Shown here: piece after piece, positions 17,461-25,761 of the stretch
How positions within the stretch are numbered: position 1 is the stretch's first letter
Layout of the letters: every line of letters starts with the position of its first letter
DNA from: Gaiella sp038230035
GTDB lineage: Bacteria > Actinomycetota > Thermoleophilia > Gaiellales > Gaiellaceae
NCBI GenBank assembly: GCA_038230035.1
Contig: JBBRNX010000003.1
Location: 1-64,000, forward strand
Length of the DNA stretch: 64,000 nt
Direction of reading: 5' to 3'
The notes under the pieces: generated by a model
What the model was told of the DNA's origin: nothing
The model's database searches: none
The model's input: only the letters and a program-made list of their open reading frames with translations
Program-made: the position numbers and the translations under genes

Positions 17461-17524
17461 GCCGTGGGTTGCACGACCGGGCCGATTTTGAAGACCGGCT
17501 GGGCCACCGGGCCCGTGCCGCTCC
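17429..17524 (-). tRNA. selC: tRNA-Sec (anticodon UCA)
   Basis: Selenocysteine tRNA of 96 nt that reads UGA. On the minus strand the 8-bp acceptor stem GGAGCGGC/GCCGCTCC is followed by G and an encoded CCA (17429-17431). There is a long D stem (GGGCC/GGCCC), an anticodon arm CCGGT-CTTCAAA-ATCGG with TCA in the loop, a long variable arm and a T arm (CTCGG-TTCGACT-CCGGG) joined directly to the acceptor stem. The 8+5 acceptor/T architecture and long extra arm separate it from tRNA-Ser and tRNA-Leu. selA and selB lie 20 kb away in this window. Confidence 0.96.
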
Positions 17525-17930
17525 GTGGGCCAGGCTAGCTGTCGGCGGGGTAGGGAGGGATGGAACGGCGAATGTCGCGAAAGGTGGACAAGCTCGCCGT
17601 TCGCAGCATCGCAGGTTTGCCCACGGGCTCACGCCGCCCACGCCCAGCCGGCACCCGGCTCCGGGTCGCCGCAGCATGACCGGCACCCGGAACCTGTCAA
17701 CCTCTCCGGGGTCGGCTACGCCCGGACAGCGCCCGGCCACCGATCCAGACAGCGACTATCCCGGCCCGGCCCGCACGGCTACCGTCGAGGCCAACACGAA
17801 CGCTCGCCCACAACAGCCCCAGCCGTTACCAAAGTGGAGACAGGGGCGCGCTCGCTCGCGCTGATCTACCACATGCCGAGCGGAAGCCAGCCGACGCTTC
17901 TCGTTCGGCTTCCCGCCAACTGAGAAGACA
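17525..17930. other. Intergenic region with no supported gene
   Basis: About 400 bp upstream of tRNA-Sec. Open frames exist on both strands, but their translations are Arg/Pro/Ser-rich and resemble nothing. The promoter of the tRNA gene should lie at its low-coordinate end. I see no clear repeats or RNA structure here. Confidence 0.4.
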
Positions 17931-17966
17931 GAGCGCCTGGCCCGTCGTCTGGCCGTCCGGGCGCTC
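17931..17966 (-). terminator. Hairpin after the aldo/keto reductase
   Basis: GAGCGCC ... GGGCGCTC arms flank an inner TGGCC/GGCC pairing. It lies 20 bp beyond the ancestral stop (17986-17988) of the minus-strand reductase. There is no clear U-tract, so termination is only plausible. Confidence 0.4.
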
Positions 17967-17985
17967 TACAGCACTACGGATCAGG

Positions 17986-18981
17986 TCAGGCGTCGCTCGA
18001 CCCGGCCCATAGGTCAGCGCGCCGTCGGTCGCGTAGCGGTCGATCTCGGCGAGCTCGTCAGGCGTGAAGTCGAGCCGTGCGAGAGCCGCGACGTTCGCCT
18101 CGAGCTGCGCCACGCTCGAAGCGCCGGCCAGGGTCGACGTCATGCGCGGATCACGCAGCGTCCAGGCGAGCGCCATCTGCGCGAGCGACTGACCCCGTCC
18201 CTTCGCGATCTCGTTCAGCGCGCGGATCTTGGCGAGCGTCTCGTCGGTCAGCAGCTCCGGCGAGAGCGAGCCCGGCCGACTCGCGCGCGACCCGGCCGGA
18301 TCCATCGAGATAGCGGTCGGTCAGCATCCCCTGCGCAAGCGGCGAGAACCCGATGCAGCCGACACCCAGATCGCCGAGCGCGTCGAGCAGGTCGGGCTCG
18401 ATCCAGCGGTTCAGCATCGAGTACGACGGTTGGTGGATCACGAGTGGCGTCCCGAGCGCGTGCAGGATCGCCGCAGCTTCGCGCGTCTTTTCGGCCGAGT
18501 ACGACGAGATGCCGACGTAGAGCGCCTTGCCCTGGCGCACGACGATGTCGAGCGCGCCCATCGTCTCCTCGAGCGGTGATTTCCTGCGTGTCCGGGTCGA
18601 AGCGATGCGAGTAGAAGATGTCGACGTAGTCGAGCCCCATCCGCGTAAGGCTCTGATCGAGGCTTGCGATGAGGTATTTGCGCGATTCCCACTCGCCGTA
18701 CGGGCATCCCACATGTGGTAGCCGGCCTTGGTCGAGACGACGATCTCGTCGCGATACGGCGTCAGGTCCTCGCGCAGCAAGCGGCCGAAGTTCTCCTCTG
18801 CGGAGCCGTACGGCGGGCCGTAGTTGTTCGCGAGGTCGAAGTGCGTTATGCCGAGGTCGAAAGCGCGCCGGACGATCGCCGGAGACGCCTCGAACGAAAC
18901 GTCGTGGCCGAAGTTCCGCCACAGGCCGAGGGTCAGCGCCGGCAACTGCAGGCCGCTCCGCCCGCTGCGCCGGTAGGTCAT
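17986..18981 (-). pseudogene. Aldo/keto reductase with four compensating frameshifts (YghZ-like)
   Basis: The protein can be read from MTYRRSGRSGLQLP (ATG at 18981) to SSDA-stop at 17986 only by changing frame four times. The breaks are near 18701-18708 (one base missing before PYGEWESRKYLIASL), near 18590 (about ten extra bases before PLEETMGALD), near 18300 (one extra base before SRPGSLSPELL) and near 18000. The final frame equals the first. The assembled product matches L-glyceraldehyde-3-phosphate reductase-type AKRs of about 330 residues. Either it is a decayed gene or the region carries assembly errors. It follows the sugar ABC operon and may have served it. Confidence 0.75.
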
Positions 18982-19012
18982 CGAGCCGTAGCGACAGGGG
19001 CGGCGACGTACG

Positions 19013-19807
19013 TCATGTGCCCCCTTTCGCCGCTGATTGCTCGAGCTCACCCCGAGTGGCGCCCGTCATGATCGCCACCGCTTCAGACATCGAGTGCGTC
19101 TGTGGTGTCACGACCGCGACCCTCCTGCCGAGGCGCATGATCTGAATCCGGTCGGCGAGCTCGAAGACGTTCGGCATGTCGTGGCTGATAAGGATCACGG
19201 GCAGACCGCGCTCGCGAACGCGTTGGATCAGATCGAGCACCTGGCCCGTCTCCTTCACGCCCAGTGCGGCGGTCGGCTCGTCCATGATCACGAGACGCCG
19301 GGCCCAGGCCGCTGCACGAGCGACAGCTACTCCCTGGCGCTGGCCGCCCGAGAGGTTCTCCACTGCCTGGGTGATCGACTGGACGCCGATCTTGAGCTCC
19401 GCGAACTGTCGCTGGGCCTCGCGCCGCATAGCGCCCTTGTCCAGCATGCGGAGTACACCGCCCAGCGGGCCTCGCCGGCGCGCCTCACGACCGAGGAAGA
19501 TGTTGGAGGCGATGTCGAGCGCCGGGGCGACGGCGAGGTCCTGGTAGACGGTCTCGATCCCGGCTCGCCTGGCGTCGCGGGGCGAGTGGAAGTGCACCTT
19601 CTCGCCGTCGAGGGAGATCTCGCCCTCTTCCGTCTGCAGGGCGCCCGAGAGTGCCTTGATCAACGTGGATTTCCCGGCGCCGTTGTCGCCGATGATCGCA
19701 AGGATCTCACCGGGGTACAGCTCGAAGTCGGCCCCATTCAGCGCGACTACATGTCCGTAGCGCTTGACCAGTCCTCGCGCCCGGAGGATCGGCTCAGGTG
19801 CGCTCAT
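19013..19807 (-). CDS. Sugar ABC transporter ATP-binding protein (single domain)
   Basis: ATPase of a ribose/simple-sugar-type importer, 264 residues from the ATG at 19807. It has GDNGAGKST (Walker A), YQDLAV (Q-loop), LSGGQRQGVAVARA (signature) and RLVIMDEPTAAL (Walker B). Classical RbsA has two ATPase domains in about 500 residues. This one has a single domain and would work as a homodimer, as in the FrcA type. It overlaps the permease gene by 4 bp and ends just before the aldo/keto reductase. Confidence 0.92.
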   Translation of the reverse strand: MSAPEPILRARGLVKRYGHVVALNGADFELYPGEILAIIGDNGAGKSTLIKALSGALQTEEGEISLDGEKVHFHSPRDARRAGIETVYQDLAVAPALDIASNIFLGREARRRGPLGGVLRMLDKGAMRREAQRQFAELKIGVQSITQAVENLSGGQRQGVAVARAAAWARRLVIMDEPTAALGVKETGQVLDLIQRVRERGLPVILISHDMPNVFELADRIQIMRLGRRVAVVTPQTHSMSEAVAIMTGATRGELEQSAAKGGT

Positions 19808-20817
19808 GCCCGCCTCCGGTGCGTGAGCTGGTCGACCGAGACAGCGACGATTACCAGAACTCCGGTGACAAGGTACTGATAGATGACCTCGACACCGATC
19901 AGCGTCAGCCCGTTGCGAAACACGCCCACGATCACGGCGCCGATCAACGTGCCGATGATGCTCCCCCGACCGCCGAACAGGCTCGTGCCGCCGAGGACGA
20001 CGGCTGTGATGCTGTCGAGATTCTCGGTCGTTTGACCCGCGTTCGGATCGCCGAGCTCGGTGCGGGCGACGAGAAGTACGGCGGCGATCCCGGAGAAAAG
20101 CCCCGCGAGCGTGTAGACGCTCAGCAGAACGCGGCTCGTGTTGATGCCGGTCAGGCGCGCAGCTTCCGGATTGTCGCCCACGGCGTAGACGTGCCGCCCC
20201 CACGCGGTCTGGGTGAGCGCGAACCACATGAGGGCGAAGAGCACCAGCATGAAGACGACGCCGTATGTGAAGTTGCCATGCGCGAACGAGAACGTCCGAC
20301 CGAAGAAGAGCATGGGGCTTGGCAGGCTTGAGAACGTCAGGTCGTTCGAGACGATGTGCGTCAGTGCGAACGCGATGTTGAGCGTCCCGAGGGTGACGAT
20401 GAACGCCGGCAGCCGGATCTTCGTCACAAGCGCGCCGTTCAGGACGCCGAAGCCCACACAGGTCAGGATGCCCAGGAGGATCGCCGGCAGCGCAGGCATG
20501 CCATTGCTGATGGCCAGCTTCGTCATCACGATCTGCCCGAGCGCCATCACCGTCCCGACGGAGAGGTCGATCCCGGCGGTCAGGATCACGAGTGTCTGAC
20601 CGATCGCGAGCACGCCGACAACCATCACCTGCTGCAGGACAAGCGAGAGATTCTGCGCGTGCAGGAAGCGGTCCGACTTGAGCGAGAAGAACATCATCGC
20701 CAGCAGGAGCGCGACGAACGGCCCGACCGTCGGTGCCGAAACGAGCCGGATGACGAGCTTCAGGACACCGGACCGGTTGCTCGTGATCCCGTCGTTGGTG
20801 GAGTCGTTCGTGATCAC
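19804..20817 (-). CDS. Sugar ABC transporter permease (RbsC/FrcC type)
   Basis: Membrane subunit of 337 residues with 8-10 hydrophobic segments. Family signatures are ILTAGIDLSVGTVMALG, LNGALVTKIRLPAFIVTLGT, YAVGDNPEAARLTGI and VVLGGTSLFGGRGSIIGTL. It lies between the ATPase (4-bp overlap) and the binding protein, with a strong hairpin in the 119-bp gap on the binding-protein side. Confidence 0.93.
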   Translation of the reverse strand: MITNDSTNDGITSNRSGVLKLVIRLVSAPTVGPFVALLLAMMFFSLKSDRFLHAQNLSLVLQQVMVVGVLAIGQTLVILTAGIDLSVGTVMALGQIVMTKLAISNGMPALPAILLGILTCVGFGVLNGALVTKIRLPAFIVTLGTLNIAFALTHIVSNDLTFSSLPSPMLFFGRTFSFAHGNFTYGVVFMLVLFALMWFALTQTAWGRHVYAVGDNPEAARLTGINTSRVLLSVYTLAGLFSGIAAVLLVARTELGDPNAGQTTENLDSITAVVLGGTSLFGGRGSIIGTLIGAVIVGVFRNGLTLIGVEVIYQYLVTGVLVIVAVSVDQLTHRRRA

Positions 20818-20877
20818 CGTTGGGCCTGAGGCATCGAGACGATCCTAAAGCCTGGCCCTGCAGATTCGAAGAAGAGA

Positions 20878-20916
20878 GCGCGATCGGGGCGAGCCAGGAA
20901 AACACCCCGATCGCGC
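20878..20916 (-). terminator. 12-bp inverted repeat between binding protein and permease
   Basis: Perfect arms GCGCGATCGGGG (20878-20889) and CCCCGATCGCGC (20905-20916) enclose a 15-nt loop. On the transcribed minus strand the stem is followed by CTCTTCTTCG. Such intercistronic stems usually stabilise or partly terminate the binding-protein message, so that it outnumbers the membrane subunits. Confidence 0.6.
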
Positions 20917-20936
20917 GGTTGAGAACGTCTACCTAT

Positions 20937-21965
20937 CTATCCCCAGCAGTGGGCGAGGCCGTAGGCGAGGCTCTTCGAGGCCACGCCTGCGACAGCCTTC
21001 TTTGCGATCAGATTCACTCCGGTGTCCGTGTACCCGGATGCCTTCGTGCCGGTCTTCGCATACTTGGCGACCGCTGCAACGCCAAGGGATGCCATCAGGA
21101 GCGGGTACTGCTGTGATGTGGCGTCGATGACGCCTGCGCCGATGTTCCGTACGCCGGCACAGCCGCCGTCGACGGAGACAATCGTCGTTGCACTCTGCGT
21201 CTTGCCGGCGTTCTTGAGCGCGGTCCAGGCGCCTGCTGCGCTCGGCTCGTTGATCGTGTAGACGACGTTGATGTTAGGGCTCTTCTGCAGGCAGTTCTCC
21301 ATCGCGGTCTGCGAGTCGGCTGTGTTGCCACCGCCGTTCCCGACGCACGCGATCTGCGGGTTGCCGTTCTTGATGCCGAAGCCCTTCAAGAAGCCGTTAT
21401 GCCTGAGTGCTCCGACCGACGAGCCGGCATGTTCGTCGAGCATCGCGATCGTGACGGTCTGGCCTTTTGTCGCCGCCCTGGCGTACTTACCGATCAGGAC
21501 GCCGGCGTTGAAGTTGTTGGTGGCGAAGAGCGCGTCCGTGGCGGTCTTCGGGTCGGTCGGCGAGTCGAGTGCGATCACGAGCACCCCGGCCTTCCTGGCC
21601 TTCGCGATGGCTGCGTTTTCAGCCTTGCCATCGGCGACCGTGATCAGGATCCCCTTGACCCCAGCGGTCACCATGTTCTCGATCGCCGCGATCTGGCCCG
21701 CATTGTCGGAACTGTTCTTCCCGGCGGCGTAGAGCAGCTGGGCGCCGAGCTTGCTCGCCTGGGCCTTTGCCCCCGCGTGCATCTTCACGAAGAACGGGTT
21801 AGTCGCGTCTTTCGTGATCAGCCCGACCTTGAACGACGCGCTTGATGCCGTCGTACCGGCCGACGCTACGGCGACGATGCTTGTACCGACGATGAGGAGC
21901 GCGAGTGCGAGAACCAGCGCACGCGGCCCACGCCTCGACGGAGGGCTTTCCTGTGGATGACGCAC
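20937..21965 (-). CDS. Sugar ABC transporter substrate-binding protein (periplasmic-binding family 1/4)
   Basis: Solute receptor of the RbsB type, 342 residues. The GTG at 21965 has AAAGGGAGG at good spacing and gives a basic N-terminus, a hydrophobic stretch (ALVLALALLIVGTSIVAV) and a cleavage region ASAGTTAS. No lipobox cysteine is present. The mature part has the family's FKVGLITKDATNPFFVKM, IENMVTAGVKGILI and VIALDSPTDPK. It is the first gene of the importer operon and is divergent from the LacI gene. Confidence 0.92.
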   Translation of the reverse strand: MRHPQESPPSRRGPRALVLALALLIVGTSIVAVASAGTTASSASFKVGLITKDATNPFFVKMHAGAKAQASKLGAQLLYAAGKNSSDNAGQIAAIENMVTAGVKGILITVADGKAENAAIAKARKAGVLVIALDSPTDPKTATDALFATNNFNAGVLIGKYARAATKGQTVTIAMLDEHAGSSVGALRHNGFLKGFGIKNGNPQIACVGNGGGNTADSQTAMENCLQKSPNINVVYTINEPSAAGAWTALKNAGKTQSATTIVSVDGGCAGVRNIGAGVIDATSQQYPLLMASLGVAAVAKYAKTGTKASGYTDTGVNLIAKKAVAGVASKSLAYGLAHCWG

Positions 21966-22012
21966 ACCGTGCCTCCCTTTCCGTGCTTTGTCCATACCAG
22001 GAACAAATAACC

Positions 22013-22028
22013 GTGGTACCGATAACAT
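22013..22028. promoter_or_regulatory. LacI-type operator, copy 1
   Basis: GTGGTACCGATAACAT matches the operator next to the lacI-type start at 13 of 16 positions. It lies 48 bp before the binding-protein start on the other strand, so a bound repressor would block the importer operon. Confidence 0.6.
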
Positions 22029-22090
22029 ATCGGGAACCCTTTAGTCAAGGCGCATGCGAAGATAGGGATCAGCGATTTGGGCCTCTTGTT

Positions 22091-22106
22091 GTGGTACTGA
22101 TACCAC
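22091..22106. promoter_or_regulatory. LacI-type operator, copy 2
   Basis: GTGGTACTGATACCAC is an inverted repeat with 6-bp arms (GTGGTA/TACCAC) ending 3 bp before the ATG of the LacI-family gene. Position and symmetry indicate autorepression. Confidence 0.65.
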
Positions 22107-22109
22107 GCA

Positions 22110-23150
22110 ATGAACGCCAACTCGGCCAACGTGACGATCAGGGACGTCGCACAGTTGTCCAGCGTCTCTCCGATGACCGTCTCGCGGGTGATCAACCGCA
22201 GCGAACGGGTTAGCCCGGACACGCGCCGTCGCGTCGAGCAGGCGATATCCGAGCTCGGCTACGTCCCGAGCCGTCTCGCCCGCGGGCTGAGCCGGCAGCG
22301 AACCGGGACGCTCGCAGTGATCGTGCCCGACGTCGCAAACCCTTTCTTCACCCTGGTGCTTCGCGGAGCGGAGGACGTCGCGCGCCGGGAAGGCTTTCGC
22401 GTAATCCTCTGCGACACCCGTGCCGATCTGGCGCTCGAGAGCGAGGTAATCGAGGAGATGATCGCCCACCGGGTGGAGGGGGTCGTGATCGCGCCAGTCA
22501 GCGACCGGTCGAAGAGCCACCTGCGGCGCCTCACCAAGTTCGGCGTCCCGTTCGTTCTGATCGATCGTACGGTGCCGGGTATCTACTCGGACGTGGTCCT
22601 CGGCGACAGCACCGGCGGGGCACGTCAGCTCGTCGAGCATCTGATCTCGCTCGGCCATCGGCGGATCGGCTTCATCGTCGAGTCCGACGACGTCTCGACC
22701 GCGCGGGACCGGCAACAGGGCTATGCAGCCGCGCTCGAGGCTGCCGGCATCCCGCTCGACCCGTCGCTCATCGCGAACGCTACGGTCGACCCGGACGGAG
22801 GCTTCAACGGGATGCGTCAGCTCCTCGACTCGAAAAACCGGCCGACAGCGGTCTTCACGGTCAACAACCTCGTCGCCCTCGGCGCGATCGAGGCTGTGCG
22901 CGAGGCTCGGCTCGAGGTTCCGGACGACATCGCGCTCGTCTGCTTCGACGACATCGAGTACGCCTCGCGCCTGTACCCGTTCCTGACAGTGATGGAGCAG
23001 CCGGCTGAGACCTTCGGAACACTGGGAGCACAGCTCCTGCTAGAGCGCATCGGCGGCCGCGGCGATGACCGCGATCGCACGGTCGTCCTCCCCGCGCGGT
23101 TCGTCGTGCGCCAGTCGTGCGGCGCCTCGCGGCAGCAGAGCGCCCCATGA
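22110..23150 (+). CDS. LacI-family transcriptional repressor
   Basis: Sugar-responsive repressor of 346 residues. The N-terminal HTH is VTIRDVAQLSSVSPMTVSRV, followed by the hinge VPSRLARGL. The effector domain starts TLAVIVPDVANPFF and includes GHRRIGFI and TAVFTVNN. It lies between the importer and the ROK kinase, overlaps the kinase by 4 bp, and has symmetric operators in the divergent promoter region. It probably controls uptake and phosphorylation of one sugar. Confidence 0.93.
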   Translation: MNANSANVTIRDVAQLSSVSPMTVSRVINRSERVSPDTRRRVEQAISELGYVPSRLARGLSRQRTGTLAVIVPDVANPFFTLVLRGAEDVARREGFRVILCDTRADLALESEVIEEMIAHRVEGVVIAPVSDRSKSHLRRLTKFGVPFVLIDRTVPGIYSDVVLGDSTGGARQLVEHLISLGHRRIGFIVESDDVSTARDRQQGYAAALEAAGIPLDPSLIANATVDPDGGFNGMRQLLDSKNRPTAVFTVNNLVALGAIEAVREARLEVPDDIALVCFDDIEYASRLYPFLTVMEQPAETFGTLGAQLLLERIGGRGDDRDRTVVLPARFVVRQSCGASRQQSAP

Positions 23151-24061
23151 GTGTCTTAGGCGGGATCGAGACAGGTGGCTCGAAGTGGGAGTGCGCGATC
23201 GGGACCGGGCCGGACGATCTCAGAGCGACCGAGACGTTCCCGACGACGATGCCCGAGGAGACGATCGGCAGAGCCGTCGCCTTTTTCCAGCGTCACGGAC
23301 CGATTGACGCGCTCGGTGTCGGCTCGTTCGGACCCGTAGATGCGAAACCCTCGTCGCCGACGTGGGGATACATCACGACCACGCCGAAGCCTGGTTGGGC
23401 GCACACGGACGTCGGCCAGGAGATCCGCCGCCGGCTCTCGGTGCCGGTTGCCTTCGACACTGACGTCAACGCAGCTGCGCTCGGTGAGCACCGCTGGGGC
23501 GCCGCGCAGGGGCTCGACACGCACTGCTACATCACCGTCGGCACCGGGATCGGTGGCGGTGGGATGGTCGGCGGCCACCTGTTGCACGGACTCTTGCATC
23601 CGGAATTCGGTCACATGCGAATCCCGCACGACCTCGCGGCGGATCCGTTCGCTGGTGTCTGCCCCTATCACGGCGATTGTTGGGAAGGACTGGCGTCCAG
23701 TCGCGCGATCGAGGCGCGCTGGGGACAGCCTGCTGACGAACTGGACGACCACGCGGTCTGGCAGCTCGAGGCCCGCTATCTCGCGTTGGGTCTCGTGTGC
23801 GTGATCTGCGTGCTGTCCCCGGAGCGGATCGTGATCGGAGGAGGCGTCATGAAGCGGCCCGGCCTGATCTCGTTGATCCAGAGCGAAGTCGCGGAGTTAC
23901 TGAACGGCTACTTCGACGCTGCCGCGATACGCGAGACGATCGCGGACTACATCACGCCACCCGCATTGGGCTCCAAGGCAGGTGTCCTGGGAGCCATTGC
24001 GCTCGCAGAGACGGTGCACCTGCAGGGCAAACGCCAGCCCGGCTTACCCGAGGTTTCATAG
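23147..24061 (+). CDS. ROK-family sugar kinase (fructokinase type)
   Basis: ATP-dependent hexose kinase of 304 residues from the ATG at 23147. It has GGIETGGSKWECAIG (phosphate loop), DTDVNAAALGEHRWGAA, the catalytic GTGIGGGG region and a zinc site (HPEFGHMRI ... CPYHGDCWEGLASSRAI). This site is typical of ROK fructokinases. Translational coupling to the LacI gene suggests the kinase phosphorylates the sugar brought in by the divergent importer. Confidence 0.9.
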   Translation: MSVLGGIETGGSKWECAIGTGPDDLRATETFPTTMPEETIGRAVAFFQRHGPIDALGVGSFGPVDAKPSSPTWGYITTTPKPGWAHTDVGQEIRRRLSVPVAFDTDVNAAALGEHRWGAAQGLDTHCYITVGTGIGGGGMVGGHLLHGLLHPEFGHMRIPHDLAADPFAGVCPYHGDCWEGLASSRAIEARWGQPADELDDHAVWQLEARYLALGLVCVICVLSPERIVIGGGVMKRPGLISLIQSEVAELLNGYFDAAAIRETIADYITPPALGSKAGVLGAIALAETVHLQGKRQPGLPEVS

Positions 24062-24083
24062 GCCGCAACGACCTAGCGAAGAC

Positions 24084-24305
24084 ATGGAACCACCCGATCC
24101 AGCCCGCGATCCGACCGGCATCCTCAGCACCTTGTCCCGAGTGCAATCGGACGGTCGCGGAGGACGACGCCAAACTTAACGGTGGGGCTATTGGTCCGAT
24201 GCAGTCGGCAAGCTTCATCCGTTCTGCCCAGGGTGCGCCTCGCGTGAGTTCGAGTGGAGCGATGCGACGTTCAGAGCAACCGGGGGGCACATCACCGAGA
24301 TTTAG
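24084..24305 (+). pseudogene. Small zinc-ribbon protein with two compensating frameshifts
   Basis: Three frames must be joined to read it: MEPPDPARDPTGIL from the ATG at 24084, then SAPCPECNRTVAEDDAKL from about 24125, then DAVGKLHPFCPGCASREFEW from 24198, ending at TAG 24303. First and last frames are the same and the span is exactly 74 codons. The result has two CPxC pairs as in a zinc ribbon. No single frame makes sense. Either a decayed gene or sequence error. Confidence 0.4.
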
Positions 24306-24670
24306 GCCCGTTTCTGGGTGGCGAGGCACGCGTCACAGTAGACTCGCTTCCGATGCGGAACGGGTAACCCGCACCCCTTGCACGGGCGGCGCTTGGCCGC
24401 AAGCCTGGCGCGGAACTTGACGAAGCAAGCGTCGCACAGAACCCGCTTGCGCTGACTCACCGGAGCACCGCAGCGCTTGCACGCTCGTGACGGTTGCGAA
24501 GCGGAACCGGCCCCGGCTGTAACTTGTGTGTGCGTTGCTTCAGGTTGCCGGCCTGGCTCCAGTCCGAGCGTGCTTGCGTACCGCACACTCTGGGGAAGCG
24601 CGATGCAGGTCTCGCAGTAGGTGCGCTCACGGCGACTCACAGGATCACCGCAGAGCTTGCAGTCCGGCAA
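24302..24670 (-). CDS. Triple zinc-knuckle small protein
   Basis: Unrecognised 122-residue protein with three near-identical zinc modules of the form C-x2-C-G-x2-(V/L)-x-R-(R/K)-x-Y/L-C-x2-C: CKLCGDPVSRRERTYCETC, CKRCGAPVSQRKRVLCDAC and CKGCGLPVPHRKRVYCDAC. The modules are joined by basic and Ala/Ser-rich linkers. The first sensible start is a TTG at 24670. The frame continues upstream, but there it is antisense to the DUF1684 gene. Basic zinc repeats suggest nucleic-acid or protein binding. Confidence 0.6.
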   Translation of the reverse strand: MPDCKLCGDPVSRRERTYCETCIALPQSVRYASTLGLEPGRQPEATHTQVTAGAGSASQPSRACKRCGAPVSQRKRVLCDACFVKFRARLAAKRRPCKGCGLPVPHRKRVYCDACLATQKRA

Positions 24671-24739
24671 GGCTCTCGGTGCTGCTGGCCGAAGCTGCTG
24701 GACATGAGGTTTGCCCCCGTTGGCGCGGGTGCGGTTTGT

Positions 24740-25336
24740 GTGCTCGACTGGAAGCGGCGCATCTTCGCGCTCTACACCGAGGTTCGGGCCGCCTCCGACC
24801 CAGCCACCGCGTGGCGCCACTGGTGCGACGTGCGCACTGAGCTCTACCGCACCCACCCGCAGTCGCCGGTCCCGGTCGAGACGCGGGCCGCTTACGGCGG
24901 GGCGTTCTTCTCCTGCTTCTACCCCTACGACCCCGCGTACCGGGTGCTCGCCGAGGTCACCGACTGCGCGCCCGTCGCGAGCCCGATCCCGGCGAGCACC
25001 GGCGGCACCTTCGCCTTCAACGAGGTCGGCCGCGCGCGCTTCGAGTTGCTCGGCGGCGAGCACGAGCTCGAGCTGCACTGGAACGAGGGCTACGGCGGCG
25101 GGATCCTCGTCGCCGTCGCGGACATCACGAGCGGCCGTGAAACGTACGGTGGCGGCCGCTACGTCCTCGACACGGTCAAGGGAGCCGACCTCGGCACCGA
25201 CCGCGGCCGGCTCGTCCTCGACTTCAACTTCGCCTTCAACCCGTCGTGCGCCTTCGACAGCCGCTGGGCCTGCCCGCTCGCACCGCCGGCCAACCGCCTG
25301 CCGCTTCGCCTCGACGTCGGCGAGCGCGCGCCCTAA
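24740..25336 (+). CDS. DUF1684 domain protein
   Basis: Cytosolic protein of about 198 residues matching the DUF1684 family: LDWKRRIFALYTEVRA, a typical TELYRTHPQSPVP, YDPAYRVLAEV, GGGRYVLDTVKGADLG and DFNFAFNPSCAF near the C-terminus. Biochemical role unknown. The start is uncertain: a GTG at 24740 fits the family's N-terminus best, and an ATG at 24704 would add 12 residues. It is divergent from the zinc-knuckle gene and convergent with the DUF5684-like gene, overlapping it by 4 bp. Confidence 0.8.
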   Translation: MLDWKRRIFALYTEVRAASDPATAWRHWCDVRTELYRTHPQSPVPVETRAAYGGAFFSCFYPYDPAYRVLAEVTDCAPVASPIPASTGGTFAFNEVGRARFELLGGEHELELHWNEGYGGGILVAVADITSGRETYGGGRYVLDTVKGADLGTDRGRLVLDFNFAFNPSCAFDSRWACPLAPPANRLPLRLDVGERAP

Positions 25337-25680
25337 GCGGGCTTGGCTGCCGGCCCCTTGTAGGTGTCGCTGCCGAACCCGAGGATCGGCGCGAAGATCG
25401 GGTTGAGGAGCGCCAACCCGACACCGAATCCGGTTCCGCGGCCGAAGCTCTTGGCCAGGTCGATGCCGACGACGATCGCAACGATGAGACCTACGATCGG
25501 GATGAAGTACAAGATCACCCACCATGTCTCGCGACCGACGATCCTCAGGGTCACGATGATGTTGTAGATCGGGATCAGCACCTTCCAGCCGGCCTCGCCC
25601 GCCTTGGTGAAGATCTTCCACCACCCGGCGATGACCGCGACGATGATCGCGAGGTAGATGATCACGATGATGCCGCTCAC
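25333..25680 (-). CDS. Small membrane protein (DUF5684-like)
   Basis: Integral membrane protein of 115 residues with three hydrophobic segments (IIVIIYLAIIVAVIAGWW near the start, WWVILYFIPIVGLIVAIVVG in the middle, a weaker third). The loop GEAGWKVLIPIYNIIV is characteristic of this family, which is often found beside signal-peptidase-like genes. The GTG at 25680 has AGGAGG at ideal spacing. It is divergent from the selenoprotein gene across an 81-bp gap. Function unknown. Confidence 0.78.
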   Translation of the reverse strand: MSGIIVIIYLAIIVAVIAGWWKIFTKAGEAGWKVLIPIYNIIVTLRIVGRETWWVILYFIPIVGLIVAIVVGIDLAKSFGRGTGFGVGLALLNPIFAPILGFGSDTYKGPAAKPA

Positions 25681-25761
25681 GACATGCCTCCTGGTAGGGC
25701 GACGGTTTTGCCCACAGTGACGGCCGTAGCGGACGGAGCCGCTCCATCGTAGGATCGGCGG

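Noticed and set aside
17525..17923. 132-residue plus-strand open frame upstream of tRNA-Sec
   Set aside because: No start context, Pro/Ser/Arg-rich, no recognisable segment.
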